From the NCBI RefSeq assembly GCF_003605385.1, contig NZ_QYTV02000005.1:197684-261683 (forward strand): a stretch of DNA of 64,000 nt. The letters are read 5' to 3'. Both the position numbers and the translations under genes were made by a program. This stretch comes from Siminovitchia acidinfaciens (GTDB lineage Bacteria; Bacillota; Bacilli; Bacillales; Bacillaceae_C). Positions 26,891 through 36,265 of the stretch are shown piece after piece (position 1 is the stretch's first letter; each line of letters starts with the position of its first letter). The notes under the pieces are model-generated. The model had not been told where the DNA came from and did no database searches. It worked only from the letters and a program-made list of their open reading frames with translations.

Positions 26891-27433
26891 ATGAGTATAC
26901 GAATGAAGGACGTGAAGGTTTTGAGAAAAATCTCTCTTATAACTATTTTCTCTAAAAGCATATACTCACCGAAAGAAATTGCAAAGTACAGGTTCCTTAC
27001 TATTGGAAAGTCAATCCAATATGTGTTTATTCTTGGACTGTTTTTATCGCTGGCTGGATTTTATGATGCGATTTTTCAGCAGGATTTTACCGCAGGCTAT
27101 GGACATACAGCTTCTGATACTGGAACGAAGGTCCTCTTTGCTGCCCTTGTCGTTTTGATGGCATTCATATTAAATTCTGGACTTGCATTCTTGTCAATTA
27201 CGATTTTGGCGGTTATCGGTGAGCCGATAGCTAAAGCGCTTGGTAGAAAACTTCCCTATAGACAAAGCTGGAGGCTGACAGCTTGCAGTACAACATTGCC
27301 TGTTGTCTTATTCAGCCTGCTAAACCTATTTCATTTCGATCAACCATATTTCATCTTATTAGCTCTGATCATGGCCGTCGTAATTATTATAGTCAGCATT
27401 AAAGCTATCCCGAAGCCAAGAAAAAAGAGCTAA
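26891..27433 (+). CDS. yqgB: DUF1189 family membrane protein YqgB
   Basis: A 180-aa membrane protein with an N-terminal cytoplasmic part (SIYSPKEIAKYRF) and four hydrophobic helices. The K(E)IAKYR...GK..QY start is characteristic of the DUF1189 group that includes YqgB. The function is unknown. It is shorter than most DUF1189 proteins. AAGGA lies 9 bp upstream of the ATG. It is divergent from yqgC. Confidence 0.75.
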   Translation: MSIRMKDVKVLRKISLITIFSKSIYSPKEIAKYRFLTIGKSIQYVFILGLFLSLAGFYDAIFQQDFTAGYGHTASDTGTKVLFAALVVLMAFILNSGLAFLSITILAVIGEPIAKALGRKLPYRQSWRLTACSTTLPVVLFSLLNLFHFDQPYFILLALIMAVVIIIVSIKAIPKPRKKS

Positions 27434-27500
27434 TCAAGGAATAAAGCCCGTCTCGACTGCATATATTTGGGACATCTTAAATAATGAGGCGGGATATTCG

Positions 27501-27845
27501 TTGAAAAAAATCGCAGCTTTCCTAGCAGTCGCCGTTATCGCCTATAGTATTTATTATGACCTGACAATTGGAACATTGTCGTTGGACAAGGCCGTAACAG
27601 CTGTCTCAGAAATAAATGTTGGCACCGAACTGGAACAATCCGATAACATGCCCTATCATACAAAAACAACGAAATCCGGCGATACTGTCATTTCAATTAC
27701 CGAAGAGCTGCATCAAGGTCCTTTGCCGGTTTCCATCGATCAGTTGATAGATGACTTCCAGACATTGAATAAAGGGCTAAAGCCTGATGAAATTCAAATA
27801 AATAAAGAGTATAAATTCCCCTTATACCGCCCTAGAGAGGAATAA
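27501..27845 (+). CDS. yqfZ: YqfZ-like secreted or membrane-anchored protein with degenerate LysM end
   Basis: A 114-aa protein starting (TTG) MKKIAAFLAVAVIAYSIYYD, an uncleaved or cleavable signal segment, and ending TLNKGLKPDEIQINKEYKFPLY, which looks like the second half of a LysM motif. B. subtilis yqfZ sits beside ispG in the same way. The ribosome site (GAGGCGGGA) is weak. Confidence 0.65.
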   Translation: MKKIAAFLAVAVIAYSIYYDLTIGTLSLDKAVTAVSEINVGTELEQSDNMPYHTKTTKSGDTVISITEELHQGPLPVSIDQLIDDFQTLNKGLKPDEIQINKEYKFPLYRPREE

Positions 27846-27858
27846 TTTAGTCTATCTG

Positions 27859-27888
27859 TTGTCATAAAGGCACATAAATTGATACAAT
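27859..27888 (+). promoter_or_regulatory. Promoter of ispG
   Basis: TTGTCA (27859-27864) and TACAAT (27883-27888), 18 bp apart, start just after the yqfZ stop codon. Confidence 0.6.
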
Positions 27889-27961
27889 AAAGGGTGGAAA
27901 ACTTGTTTGATTTAAAAATAGAGACAAGCGTCTCTATATTTGATAAAGGAGAGAATGACCT

Positions 27962-29068
27962 TTGGGTACAATCATACATCGATCCAAAACACGCCCGGTA
28001 AAAGTGGGAAATCTGACGATTGGCGGCAGCAATGAAGTTATCATCCAAAGCATGACAACGACAAAAACACATGATGTGGATGCGACAGTAAAAGAAATTG
28101 CACGCCTAGAAGAAGCTGGCTGCCAAATCGTAAGGGTAGCCTGCCCTGATGAAAGAGCAGCGAATGCTATTTCCGAAATCAAAAAAAGAATCAACATCCC
28201 TCTTGTTGTTGATATCCATTTCGATTACCGCCTTGCCTTAAAAGCGATTGAAGGCGGAGCGGATAAAATACGTATCAACCCGGGGAACATCGGAAAAAGA
28301 GAAAGAGTTGAAGCTGTTGTTAAAGCAGCGAAAGCAAAAGGCATTCCGATTCGCATCGGAGTAAATGCCGGAAGCCTGGAAAGAGAAATATTGAATAAAT
28401 ATGGATATCCAACTGCAGATGGCATGGTCGAAAGTGCGCTTCATCATATAAAAATCCTTGAGGATCTCGATTTTCATGATATTATCGTTTCTTTAAAAGC
28501 TTCCGATGTCAATCTTGCCATCGAGGCATATGAAAAAGCGGCGAAAGCCTTTGATTATCCGCTTCATTTGGGAATTACAGAAAGCGGGACTTTATTCGCT
28601 GGTACAGTCAAAAGCGCCGCCGGCCTTGGCGCTATTTTAAGCAGGGGCATTGGCAGCACGCTTAGAATTTCATTAAGTGCTGACCCTGTTGAAGAGGTAA
28701 AAGTCGCCAGGGAATTGCTGAAGGATTTCGGACTGATTTCCAACGCAGCTACACTCGTTTCTTGTCCAACATGTGGAAGAATCGAAATCGATTTGATCAG
28801 TATTGCCAACGAAGTGGAAGAATATATTCAAAAGATCAAAGCTCCCCTTAAAATATCCGTCCTTGGCTGTGCCGTTAATGGACCGGGTGAGGCAAAGGAA
28901 GCTGATATCGGAATCGCAGGTGCACGTGGAGAAGGCCTGCTCTTCAAAAAAGGAAAAACAGTCCGTAAAGTTCCAGAGGAAACGATGGTCGAAGAATTGA
29001 AAAAAGAAATTGACATTATGGCTGAGGAATACTTTAAAAAACAAGAAGCTGAAAAGCAAAATGTGTAA
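27962..29068 (+). CDS. ispG: 4-hydroxy-3-methylbut-2-en-1-yl diphosphate synthase (IspG/GcpE)
   Basis: A 368-aa iron-sulfur enzyme of the methylerythritol phosphate pathway. It reduces MEcPP to HMBPP. Cluster ligands are C268 and C271 (SCPTCGR), C303 ([10 protein letters not shown]) and E310. An N-terminal TIM barrel precedes the cluster domain. The start is TTG with AAAGGAG upstream. ispH, the next enzyme, lies 7 kb away on the same strand. Confidence 0.96.
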   Translation: MGTIIHRSKTRPVKVGNLTIGGSNEVIIQSMTTTKTHDVDATVKEIARLEEAGCQIVRVACPDERAANAISEIKKRINIPLVVDIHFDYRLALKAIEGGADKIRINPGNIGKRERVEAVVKAAKAKGIPIRIGVNAGSLEREILNKYGYPTADGMVESALHHIKILEDLDFHDIIVSLKASDVNLAIEAYEKAAKAFDYPLHLGITESGTLFAGTVKSAAGLGAILSRGIGSTLRISLSADPVEEVKVARELLKDFGLISNAATLVSCPTCGRIEIDLISIANEVEEYIQKIKAPLKISVLGCAVNGPGEAKEADIGIAGARGEGLLFKKGKTVRKVPEETMVEELKKEIDIMAEEYFKKQEAEKQNV

Positions 29069-29070
29069 TG

Positions 29071-29102
29071 TAAAAGCACGGTCCCCTCGACCGTGCTTTT
29101 AA
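29071..29102. terminator. Bidirectional terminator between ispG and yqfX
   Basis: AAAAGCACGGTC and GACCGTGCTTTT form a 12-bp stem with a CCCT-type loop between convergent genes. Confidence 0.85.
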
Positions 29103-29107
29103 TACGT

Positions 29108-29431
29108 TTAAATAAAAGGAACTATAAGGAAGCGCCACCCTAGGGATAACAAAGCGACGGAAAGCGCCCATCCGCCAATTGTATGAGCGCCCCGGGCGAT
29201 CGCAATAACCGAAAACACAGCCCCTGCAATCCCCATCAGGCCAGGCATAAAAAATAGTGACAGTATGGCCATGGCAAGAGCGGTATATCCCAATATATTT
29301 GATCGTCCAATTCCATCATCTGCCGCTTTTTCCCAAAAAATATCCGGAGTTATTTCAGCCGCTGTTTCTTCGATTAAACTCCGTTCATCAAATTTTTTAA
29401 AACTGTTTACATCATCTTGTTGCTGTTCCAT
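29108..29431 (-). CDS. yqfX: YqfX-like membrane protein
   Basis: A 107-aa protein with an acidic N-terminal cytoplasmic part (MEQQQDDVNSFKKFDERSL) and two to three glycine- and alanine-rich helices (LGYTALAMAILSLFF, GIAGAVFSVIAIARGAHTIGGWALSVALLSLGW). No functional domain is known. AGGGAGG lies 7 bp before the ATG at 29431. The position opposite ispG fits yqfX. Confidence 0.65.
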   Translation of the reverse strand: MEQQQDDVNSFKKFDERSLIEETAAEITPDIFWEKAADDGIGRSNILGYTALAMAILSLFFMPGLMGIAGAVFSVIAIARGAHTIGGWALSVALLSLGWRFLIVPFI

Positions 29432-29574
29432 CACATTTCCTCCCTGCTTAACGGTCAAGCATGATTAGTTTGCTCATACGTCTGCTTTTCATCCGTTATC
29501 CGATGGGAAGGAATGTGTTACAATGAATAATACAAGTGTTTTTCTCATCAATATAGCAAAAAGGAGTCAATTGT

Positions 29575-30162
29575 ATGCAGAGAAGGTTCGGTATTGATAT
29601 TGATGGAACTGTTACATGTCCAACGTCCCTTGTACCATTCATCAATGAATCGTTTAATTTAAACATCACCTTGGACGATCTGACTGAATATGAACTGAAC
29701 AGATGCCTCGATATTCCCGAGGAAGCTTTATATCAATGGTTCGTTGAGACTGAACCTAAAATATATGCACAATCCCCGATTGCAAGCGGGGCGCAGAAAG
29801 TGTTAAAAAAGTGGGTTAATGAGCACGAGCTTTATTTTATCAGTGCAAGAGGAAATGCATTGCTTGACGTAACGGAAACATGGTTCCAACAGCACAATCT
29901 TGACTATCATCATATTGAGTTGATCGGAACCCATGATAAAGTTTCTACTGCCAAGAAGCACGAAGTTGATTTATTTTTTGAGGACAAGCATGATAATGCA
30001 GTTGCTATTTCAGAAGAGCTTAGCATTCCGGTCATATTGTTTGATACCCCGTATAACCGAAAGCCCTCTCCAAAAGATGTCATCAGGGTATACAGTTGGC
30101 AGGAGGCCGAGCAATGGGTGAAGAACATGTTCGGGAGGAATAAAATAAAAAAAGAAGCCTAG
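29575..30162 (+). CDS. yqfW: Putative 5'-nucleotidase, HAD superfamily (YqfW)
   Basis: A 195-aa HAD-fold phosphatase of the 5'(3')-deoxyribonucleotidase type. Motif I is [10 protein letters not shown] (residues 4-13, nucleophile D8), motif II ISARG near 89, and motif [14 protein letters not shown] near 126. It probably dephosphorylates nucleoside monophosphates, which is inferred. AAGGAGT lies 10 bp before the ATG. Confidence 0.85.
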   Translation: MQRRFGIDIDGTVTCPTSLVPFINESFNLNITLDDLTEYELNRCLDIPEEALYQWFVETEPKIYAQSPIASGAQKVLKKWVNEHELYFISARGNALLDVTETWFQQHNLDYHHIELIGTHDKVSTAKKHEVDLFFEDKHDNAVAISEELSIPVILFDTPYNRKPSPKDVIRVYSWQEAEQWVKNMFGRNKIKKEA

Positions 30163-30587
30163 CTTACGGCTTCTTTTTTACATTTCGGACATTTTCCATA
30201 TATTTCAAATTTATGGTCAGCTACGTCATATCCCTGCAAATCTTCTGTGACATATGCCATTGGACAGGCATCAATCGCTTTTGAACGGCCGCATTTCAAG
30301 CAAATGAAGTGATGATGATGCCCCTCATGCTTCCCGCATGTATAACGGAAATGCTTCTCTCCGGCAAGATCTGTGGCTTCAAGGATTCCCAACTCCAAAA
30401 ACAAAGACAGGTTCCTGTATATCGTATCAAAGCTTACCCTTGGATAATTTTCCTGCATCAGTTCCAAAATTTCTTTTGCTGTCAAATATTTATTATTGGC
30501 AGAAAATATGTCCAGCATCGATTCTCGTTTATCCGTCAGCTTATATCCGCTTTCTTTTACCATTTGTATCGCTTCAGCAATATGCAT
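30159..30587 (-). CDS. zur: Zinc uptake regulator Zur, Fur family
   Basis: A 142-aa Fur-family repressor. The winged helix covers residues about 10-80, with recognition helix [13 protein letters not shown]. The structural zinc site has C96/C99 (CLKC) and C133/C136 (CPKC), and a histidine-rich HEGHHHHF loop (87-94) carries the sensory site. The family represses zinc uptake genes when zinc is sufficient. It is the last gene of znuC-znuB-zur, so it probably regulates its own operon. The Zur assignment over Fur or PerR rests on this context. Confidence 0.93.
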   Translation of the reverse strand: MHIAEAIQMVKESGYKLTDKRESMLDIFSANNKYLTAKEILELMQENYPRVSFDTIYRNLSLFLELGILEATDLAGEKHFRYTCGKHEGHHHHFICLKCGRSKAIDACPMAYVTEDLQGYDVADHKFEIYGKCPKCKKEAVS

Positions 30588-30596
30588 GATATCACC

Positions 30597-31457
30597 TCAA
30601 TGAAATTTCAGCTGCAGTTTATGATAAATGCGTTTATATAAGATAGCCCCTAGCAAAATGGCAATGGAAATGACAACAATTGTCCCTCCTGGTGCTAAAT
30701 CGAGATAATAAGCGCTGATCAGTCCCCCGATCACTGCCGTTTCGCCGAAGATGATTGAGATAAAAATAGTCTTTTTAAAGCCGCTTGCCACTCTCATCCC
30801 TGCAGCAACAGGCAATGTCATTAAAGCCGAAACAAGAAGAATCCCGACAATCCGCATGGACGCGGCAATAACCAGGGCAATCATGATGATAAAAATTAAA
30901 TGGATTACCTTTGATGGGATGCCGGATGCTTTGGCATGCTCTTCATCAAATGAAAGCAAAAATAGTTCTTTATATAGAAATATGACGATACCGAAGACAC
31001 ATACACTGATCCCGGCAATCACCCATAAATCAGTGCGGGTAACTGCACTGACGCTCCCAAACAGATAATTCAGCAGTTCTGTATTGAATCCATCCGCTAG
31101 CGAAATAAAAATGACACCGATACCGATTCCGCCGGATAAGATGATTGGAATGGCCAACTCCTGATAATGTGAATAAACAGTCCGAAGACGTTCAATCAGT
31201 ATGGATCCGATCACAGAAAATCCCATTCCGAAAAAAAGTGGATTAAGTCCGGCAAACAAGGCAGATGTTTTACTTAAAAAAAGACTTGCTGCTATTCCGG
31301 ACAACGTGACATGGCTCAAAGCATCCGCAATGAGGGACAGCCTTCGAACCACCAAAAAAGTGCCGAGCAATGGTGCTATCAAGCCGATCAAAAGCCCGGT
31401 GATAAATGTATTTTGTAAAAATTCATATTGAAAAATCGCTGTGATCAAATCAAACAT
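30597..31457 (-). CDS. znuB: Zinc ABC transporter permease
   Basis: A 286-aa ABC-3 family permease with about eight membrane helices and the conserved SLIADALSHVTLSGIA segment near residues 41-56. It forms the membrane channel for high-affinity metal import with ZnuC. The zinc specificity is inferred from the adjacent zur. The substrate-binding protein (ZnuA/AdcA) is not in this window. Confidence 0.9.
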   Translation of the reverse strand: MFDLITAIFQYEFLQNTFITGLLIGLIAPLLGTFLVVRRLSLIADALSHVTLSGIAASLFLSKTSALFAGLNPLFFGMGFSVIGSILIERLRTVYSHYQELAIPIILSGGIGIGVIFISLADGFNTELLNYLFGSVSAVTRTDLWVIAGISVCVFGIVIFLYKELFLLSFDEEHAKASGIPSKVIHLIFIIMIALVIAASMRIVGILLVSALMTLPVAAGMRVASGFKKTIFISIIFGETAVIGGLISAYYLDLAPGGTIVVISIAILLGAILYKRIYHKLQLKFH

Positions 31458-31464
31458 CCACCCT

Positions 31465-31581
31465 TTATAAACTAGGAACCATGTTGGTCAATATCTTGGC
31501 ATCAACATCAACACTTCTTCCATATGTTCCTGCCACACTTCCCATTGTCAGAACAAGCGGCGACAATCGGTTATTTCGCAT
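31465..31581 (-). CDS. Possible 38-aa peptide between znuC and znuB
   Basis: An open frame MRNNRLSPLVLTMGSVAGTYG... of 38 codons fills the gap between znuC and znuB. It has a short hydrophobic middle but no strong ribosome site. It could be a real small membrane peptide, a relic of a larger gene, or chance. No family is recognised with confidence. Confidence 0.25.
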   Translation of the reverse strand: MRNNRLSPLVLTMGSVAGTYGRSVDVDAKILTNMVPSL

Positions 31582-31637
31582 TCCAAGGATTATACCCGCG
31601 GAAGCTTTAGATTACATAAGCCTTAACAAAAAACTCT

Positions 31638-32372
31638 TTACTTGACACTTTCCATGAGGGAAAATCTTTCACCTCTTACTCGCTTATATTCATCCACGTC
31701 CCCATAAAATTGCACCCGCTTGTTTAAGTAAGCCACATGGTCAGCCTCGCTTAAAAGTGTGTCTATATCGTGGGATACCATTAAAAGGGTGATCCCCAAT
31801 TCTTCCTTCAAAGATTTCAGAATATGATAGAAGGATTGAACATTCCTGGCATCTACTCCTACCGTCGGTTCATCCAAAATAAGGATATCCGGGCGTGAAA
31901 CAATGGCTCTTGCAATAAAAACGCGCTGTTGCTGCCCCCCAGAAAGTTCACCAATCTTCCGGTTCATAAAATCTTTCATGCCGACTTGTTCAATTGCCCG
32001 GATGACTTCCATTTTATGTTTTGGTCGCAGGAAGCGGAATAATCCGATTTTCCCTGTTAATCCGCTTGAGACCACTTCAAATACCGTTGCCGGAAAACCG
32101 GTATTAAATGAATTAGCTTTTTGTGAGACAAACCCTATTCGCTCCCAATGTTTAAATTTGGATAGTCTTTCACCGAATAAGTAAATTTCCCCTTCATCCG
32201 GACGCAGCAATCCTAGTATCAACTTGAGAAGTGTCGATTTCCCGGACCCATTTGGACCGACTATACCTAAAAATGATCCTTTGGTAACTGATAAATTGAT
32301 ATGATCCAAGACGATATCGCGGCCATACTGGAAGCTCACATCTTTTACATCTATGACTTTGTTTTCAATCAT
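31638..32372 (-). CDS. znuC: Zinc ABC transporter ATP-binding protein
   Basis: A 244-aa ABC ATPase with Walker A GPNGSGKST (39-47), signature LSGGQQQRV near 139, and Walker B ILDEPTVG near 160. It energises zinc import with ZnuB. It is the first gene of the operon, 20 bp downstream of a palindromic operator and a strong promoter. Confidence 0.92.
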   Translation of the reverse strand: MIENKVIDVKDVSFQYGRDIVLDHINLSVTKGSFLGIVGPNGSGKSTLLKLILGLLRPDEGEIYLFGERLSKFKHWERIGFVSQKANSFNTGFPATVFEVVSSGLTGKIGLFRFLRPKHKMEVIRAIEQVGMKDFMNRKIGELSGGQQQRVFIARAIVSRPDILILDEPTVGVDARNVQSFYHILKSLKEELGITLLMVSHDIDTLLSEADHVAYLNKRVQFYGDVDEYKRVRGERFSLMESVK

Positions 32373-32392
32373 GGCTTAACCATTCCTTTTCC

Positions 32393-32411
32393 AATAGGAA
32401 TCATTCCTATT
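32393..32411. promoter_or_regulatory. Zur-type operator of znuC-znuB-zur
   Basis: A perfect 9-1-9 palindrome, AATAGGAAT-C-ATTCCTATT. Its geometry equals the Bacillus Zur box (AAATCGTAATnATTACGATTT pattern), but the inner bases are AGGAATnATTCCT rather than CGTAATnATTACG. It lies just downstream of the predicted transcription start, so occupancy would block transcription. Confidence 0.65.
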
Positions 32412-32422
32412 TACAAATAAAA

Positions 32423-32451
32423 AGTATACAGGAATTCTACCTTATTGTAAA
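32423..32451 (-). promoter_or_regulatory. Promoter of znuC-znuB-zur
   Basis: On the minus strand TTTACA (32451-32446) and TATACT (32428-32423) are 17 bp apart. Confidence 0.75.
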
Positions 32452-32523
32452 TAATCAGAGCCCATTTTTCATGTCACAGCTGACAGACCTTTAACATAAG
32501 TATTGGTAAAGGAGGTTTTTTTA

Positions 32524-32778
32524 ATGAAGCTTATTAAAAACATGGTGAATTACAAACTGAATATGATAACGGCAGATGATTTAATGAAGTATGCCAGCGA
32601 ATTTAACATCCAACTGACAGCAAGCCAGGCGGAAAAAATCGCAGTTTATTTGCGAGGAAAAAACTTTGACTTGTTTGATGACAACGTCCGTTCAAAAATC
32701 ATCCGCGAAATTGCAAAAATAACTGGACCGAAAACAGCAAAAGAAATCAACCAGTTATTTATCCAACTGACAAAATGA
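32524..32778 (+). CDS. yqfT: DUF2624 family protein YqfT
   Basis: An 84-aa helical protein starting MKLIKNMVNYKLNMITADDL, matching the YqfT (DUF2624) family with no known function. The ATG at 32524 has AAAGGAGG 8 bp upstream. It is adjacent to and convergent with nfo, as in B. subtilis. Confidence 0.85.
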   Translation: MKLIKNMVNYKLNMITADDLMKYASEFNIQLTASQAEKIAVYLRGKNFDLFDDNVRSKIIREIAKITGPKTAKEINQLFIQLTK

Positions 32779-32798
32779 AACCAGCAGGCATAAACAAA

Positions 32799-32826
32799 GA
32801 AAAAAAGCCCGCTAATGCAGGCTTGT
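32799..32826 (-). terminator. Terminator of nfo
   Basis: On the minus strand AAGCCTGC and GCGGGCTT pair around ATTA, followed by TTTTTC. Confidence 0.75.
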
Positions 32827-32832
32827 ACATTA

Positions 32833-33735
32833 TTACACAGTCACTTCTCCCGTAATTTTTTCCAAAAGTCCTTCATCAAACTTGCGGCTTTTGATCATAT
32901 CGATTTCATGTTTATACGGTGCTTTTTTATTTTTCTTATCGGCTCCTACATAAGGAGTTTCCAATATTTTTGGTGCTTCTGAAAGCTGCGGATGATGGAT
33001 GATGTAATCTAGAGCATCGAAACCAATATGGCCGAAACCAATATTTTCATGACGGTCTTTCCTTGCTCCGCGCTCATTTTTGCTGTCATTCACATGTACG
33101 ACCTTGATTCTGTCAATTCCTATAAGGCGGTCAAATTCATCTAATACTCCATCAAAGTCATTCACAATATCATAGCCTGCATCATGGGTGTGGCATGTAT
33201 CGAAGCAAACCGTAAGCTTCTCGTTATGCGTCACGCCCTCAATGATTTTGGCCAGCTCTTCAAACGAACGACCGCATTCTGAACCTTTTCCAGCCATTGT
33301 TTCAAGGGCTATTTGCACTTCCTGGTCTGCTGTCAATACTTCATTGAGCCCCTCAATGATTTTTTCGATGCCTTTATCGGCACCCTCACCCACGTGTGCA
33401 CCTGGGTGAAGAACAATTTGCTTGGCCCCTATTGCATTGGTCCTGTCTATTTCCGATTGAAGGAAATTTACGCCAAGTTCAAATGTAGCCGGATTTACAG
33501 TGTTACCTATATTTATGATGTAAGGGGCATGTACGATCAAATCATTAATGCCGTTTTCCTTCATGTGAAGTGTTCCGGCATCAATGTTTAACTCCTCAAT
33601 CTTCTTTCTTCTCGTGTTTTGCGGTGCACCTGTATAAATCATCATGGCGTTTGCACCATAGGAAATTGCTTCCTCACTGGATCCAAGAAGCATTTTTTTT
33701 CCGCTCATTGATACATGAGAACCTATTTTTAACAA
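32833..33735 (-). CDS. nfo: Endonuclease IV (AP endonuclease Nfo)
   Basis: A 300-aa TIM-barrel AP endonuclease for base excision repair, with metal ligands in [26 protein letters not shown], and VHVNDSKNE plus [10 protein letters not shown], all typical of the family. It also guards spore DNA in Bacillus (known for B. subtilis YqfS). It uses three zinc ions in the family. Confidence 0.95.
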   Translation of the reverse strand: MLKIGSHVSMSGKKMLLGSSEEAISYGANAMMIYTGAPQNTRRKKIEELNIDAGTLHMKENGINDLIVHAPYIINIGNTVNPATFELGVNFLQSEIDRTNAIGAKQIVLHPGAHVGEGADKGIEKIIEGLNEVLTADQEVQIALETMAGKGSECGRSFEELAKIIEGVTHNEKLTVCFDTCHTHDAGYDIVNDFDGVLDEFDRLIGIDRIKVVHVNDSKNERGARKDRHENIGFGHIGFDALDYIIHHPQLSEAPKILETPYVGADKKNKKAPYKHEIDMIKSRKFDEGLLEKITGEVTV

Positions 33736-33767
33736 TTCTTGTTCATCCTCCCGCTAGTTTCTCCCAC

Positions 33768-35081
33768 TTACTTCTTTTTATTTCTTTGTAGCCGGCGTTC
33801 CCGTCTCTTTAATCTATCGAATTCCGCCGCCATCTTCTTTTTATATCCCGGTTTGACTTTTTTGGGTTTTCTTACATATATTTTGCTGCTGCCTTCTTTT
33901 TCTTTTAATTGCATCCTGTTCTTTCGGCGGTTTCGATCCGGGAGTTCAACCCATTCCTCTCCACGCAAATCCTGATGGGCAAATTGAATCCCCATTTTTT
34001 CCAGCCGAACAATCGCATCTTCATCAGACGGCTCATATATTGTATATGAAACACCTTGGTTACCCGCTCGCGCAGTCCTGCCCGAACGGTGAATATAAAA
34101 GTCCAAGTCCTTAGGAAGCTCGTAGTTGATGATGTGGCTCACTCCAGGAATATCAATTCCTCTTGCGGCCAGATCGGTCGCAATGATGTATTGAAACTCC
34201 AAGTCACGGACCTGCTTCATCATCCGCTTCCTTTCTCGCGGAGTCAGTCCTCCGTGGATTCTGCCAATCTTTAAACCGTGCCCGATCAATTGGTCGGCCA
34301 CCTGATCTGCCATTTGCTTCGTATTAGTGAATACAATTGCCAAATAGGGATTGATGGACTGAAGCATTTGGCTTAATAGATCCGTTTTCTTCCTGCTGCC
34401 GATAGGAACTAGCACATGCTCAATCAGTTCAGCAGCCAGTTGGCTCGGTGTTGCGTGCTCAAAAACAGGGTTTTCCATATACTTTTTTAAGAAAGGCTTC
34501 AGCTTCTCCGGAATTGTTGCAGAAAAGACAAACATTTCAAGATTTTCCGGCATCCGTCCTGCAATTTGGTCCACATCTTGAATGAAGCCCATGTCAAACA
34601 TCAGATCAGCCTCATCAATAACCAGAGCTTCAGTGTTATGGACGAATAACGCCTGCTCTCTGACAAGGTCGTGAATCCTGCCTGGTGTCCCAATCACAAG
34701 GTGCGGCTGCTGCTTCAGCTTTTCTATCGTTCGTTGCTTGTCAGTGCCTCCGGTATAATTACGGACCAGAATCTCTTCACCTTCATTGGATTCCGTAATT
34801 TTTAGGGCCTCTTGGTAAATTTGACTTGCCAGTTCCCTTGTAGGCGCAAAAATCACCGCTTGGACATGACGGCGCGCGGGATCAATTTTTTGAATGATAG
34901 GCAGCAAATACGCATGTGTCTTGCCTGACCCCGTTTGTGACTGGCCAATAGCACTCTGCCCTTTTAAAATCAGCGGAATCATTTTGCGCTGGATCAGTGT
35001 AGGCTGTCGAAATCCAAGCCTGCTTATTGCTTTATTAATGAATGGTTTCAATCGGTAATCTTCAAAACTGTAATCAGCCAT
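33768..35081 (-). CDS. cshB: DEAD-box RNA helicase CshB
   Basis: A 437-aa DEAD-box helicase with the Q motif (GFRQPTLIQ), GQSQTGSGKT (motif I), VIDEADL (II), FSATIP (III) and HRSGRTAR (VI), followed by a basic tail ending RRLQRNKKK. CshB unwinds RNA in cold adaptation and ribosome biogenesis. The ATG at 35081 (MADYSFEDYR) has AAAGGAG upstream. An ATG 19 codons earlier would start inside a repeat. Confidence 0.93.
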   Translation of the reverse strand: MADYSFEDYRLKPFINKAISRLGFRQPTLIQRKMIPLILKGQSAIGQSQTGSGKTHAYLLPIIQKIDPARRHVQAVIFAPTRELASQIYQEALKITESNEGEEILVRNYTGGTDKQRTIEKLKQQPHLVIGTPGRIHDLVREQALFVHNTEALVIDEADLMFDMGFIQDVDQIAGRMPENLEMFVFSATIPEKLKPFLKKYMENPVFEHATPSQLAAELIEHVLVPIGSRKKTDLLSQMLQSINPYLAIVFTNTKQMADQVADQLIGHGLKIGRIHGGLTPRERKRMMKQVRDLEFQYIIATDLAARGIDIPGVSHIINYELPKDLDFYIHRSGRTARAGNQGVSYTIYEPSDEDAIVRLEKMGIQFAHQDLRGEEWVELPDRNRRKNRMQLKEKEGSSKIYVRKPKKVKPGYKKKMAAEFDRLKRRERRLQRNKKK

Positions 35082-35097
35082 TCGGCTCACTCCTTTA

Positions 35098-35494
35098 TTG
35101 GAAAGCGGAAGGCGCCCGCCTATCGGCGACAAGCACAAGTCAAAGTTTGATGAGGGAGTTCCTCAGCCACCACAGCAAAGCAACTGATTTCAATCACTTC
35201 GTGAGAGACATCACCGAATTTGTATTATGCAGCTTTGCGAGGAGCTGAACAAGGCATCCCCCAAAATTTACTATGTTGCAGGAGCACATTCATCCTGAAT
35301 AAACTTCTGCTTGACTTGTGATCTCGAGCCAATGGCGCCTGGCCGACTCAGGACGCAACATCCTCGAAAAAGCTGTCGCTTTTCCTTCGTGCGATGTAAC
35401 GCTGCAGAAGCTTTCCTTATCTTGTCGTTTCGCTTGCACTAGTATTTCCTGTGTGTCGGTGGCACTAGGACCCCTTGTCCGTCGGAGCTAGACA
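35098..35494 (+). repeat. Dispersed hairpin repeat, long copy 7
   Basis: GAAAGCGGAAGGCGCCCGCCTATCGGCGACAAGCACAAG start, middle module (CAGCCACCACAGCAAAGC, CATCACCGAATTTG, GCAGCTTTGCGAGGAGCTGAACAA), then ACTTGTGATCTCGAGCCAATGGCGCC and a distal module with GCACTAG..CCTGT..GTCGGAGCTAGAC. It fills most of the gap before yqfQ; 35495-35633 holds only the yqfQ promoter region. Confidence 0.8.
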
Positions 35495-35633
35495 TAGGCG
35501 TTCCCCTGCTAAGCTCTTATTATAAATGATTCATAATCCAACTACAACATTGTGACTATGGTCGCCTATCGGTTAACGAGCCGTTTATTACAATTGTGCA
35601 TACTTTTTCAAAACAACGGAAGGAGGGATTTAC

Positions 35634-36146
35634 ATGCAGCCAAGAAACTTCGGCGGAAGGCCGCCAATGGGAATGTTTGGTCCTCCCGGCCCCCAAAGGG
35701 GTGGAGGGATGTTCGGGCCACCCAGAATGCCGGGACCCCAGGGCATGGACAGAGGTGGGATATTATCACGTTTGTTTCAGCGCCAGGCCCCTTTACAGGC
35801 AGGAAGATCCGCTGCGGGAATGTTTTCTAGAGCTCCACAAGCAAGTGGAGGACTTTTACAAGGTTTGACGAATCCAGGAAATATCCAATCATTTTTAAAC
35901 AACACTCAACATGTATTGAGAACCGCACAGCAAATAGGACCGATGGTCCAACAGTACGGACCGCTGGTAAGAAATCTTCCCGCCATGTGGAAACTGTATA
36001 AAGGCTTTAAAGATAGTCCGGAAGAAAAAACAAAAGAAAGCTCAAGCAAGCCAATAATAGAGTCCGGAGAATCCGAATACGAATCCTCTATTCAAGAGTC
36101 CAGTCCTGTCAAACGAGGGAAATCCGTACCAAAACTATATATATAA
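35634..36146 (+). CDS. yqfQ: VrrA/YqfQ family protein
   Basis: A 170-aa protein with an N-terminal proline-, glycine- and phenylalanine-rich tract (RPPMGMFGPPGPQRGGG, repeats of MFGPP), a conserved middle with QSFLNNTQHVLRTAQQIGPMVQQYGPLVRNLPAMWKLYKG, and a charged serine-rich tail. This is the YqfQ/VrrA family, possibly a spore or surface protein. GGAAGGAGGG precedes the ATG. Confidence 0.85.
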   Translation: MQPRNFGGRPPMGMFGPPGPQRGGGMFGPPRMPGPQGMDRGGILSRLFQRQAPLQAGRSAAGMFSRAPQASGGLLQGLTNPGNIQSFLNNTQHVLRTAQQIGPMVQQYGPLVRNLPAMWKLYKGFKDSPEEKTKESSSKPIIESGESEYESSIQESSPVKRGKSVPKLYI

Positions 36147-36151
36147 AACTT

Positions 36152-36185
36152 TAACAGCCGTGCCCAGCTTGGAACGGCTGTTGGC
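36152..36185 (+). terminator. Hairpin after yqfQ
   Basis: AACAGCCGT and ACGGCTGTT form a 9-bp stem followed by GGCTTTTCC, overlapping the -35 of the ispH promoter. Confidence 0.5.
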
Positions 36186-36209
36186 TTTTCCACGGTTGTT
36201 CTATATAAT
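36181..36209 (+). promoter_or_regulatory. Promoter of ispH
   Basis: TTGGCT (36181-36186) and TATAAT (36204-36209), 17 bp apart, 57 bp before the ispH start. Confidence 0.65.
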
Positions 36210-36265
36210 AGAGATAGAGTCATAATGTTTCAGGCAGATGCCTGGCTATAGTCAGGAGGATATAA

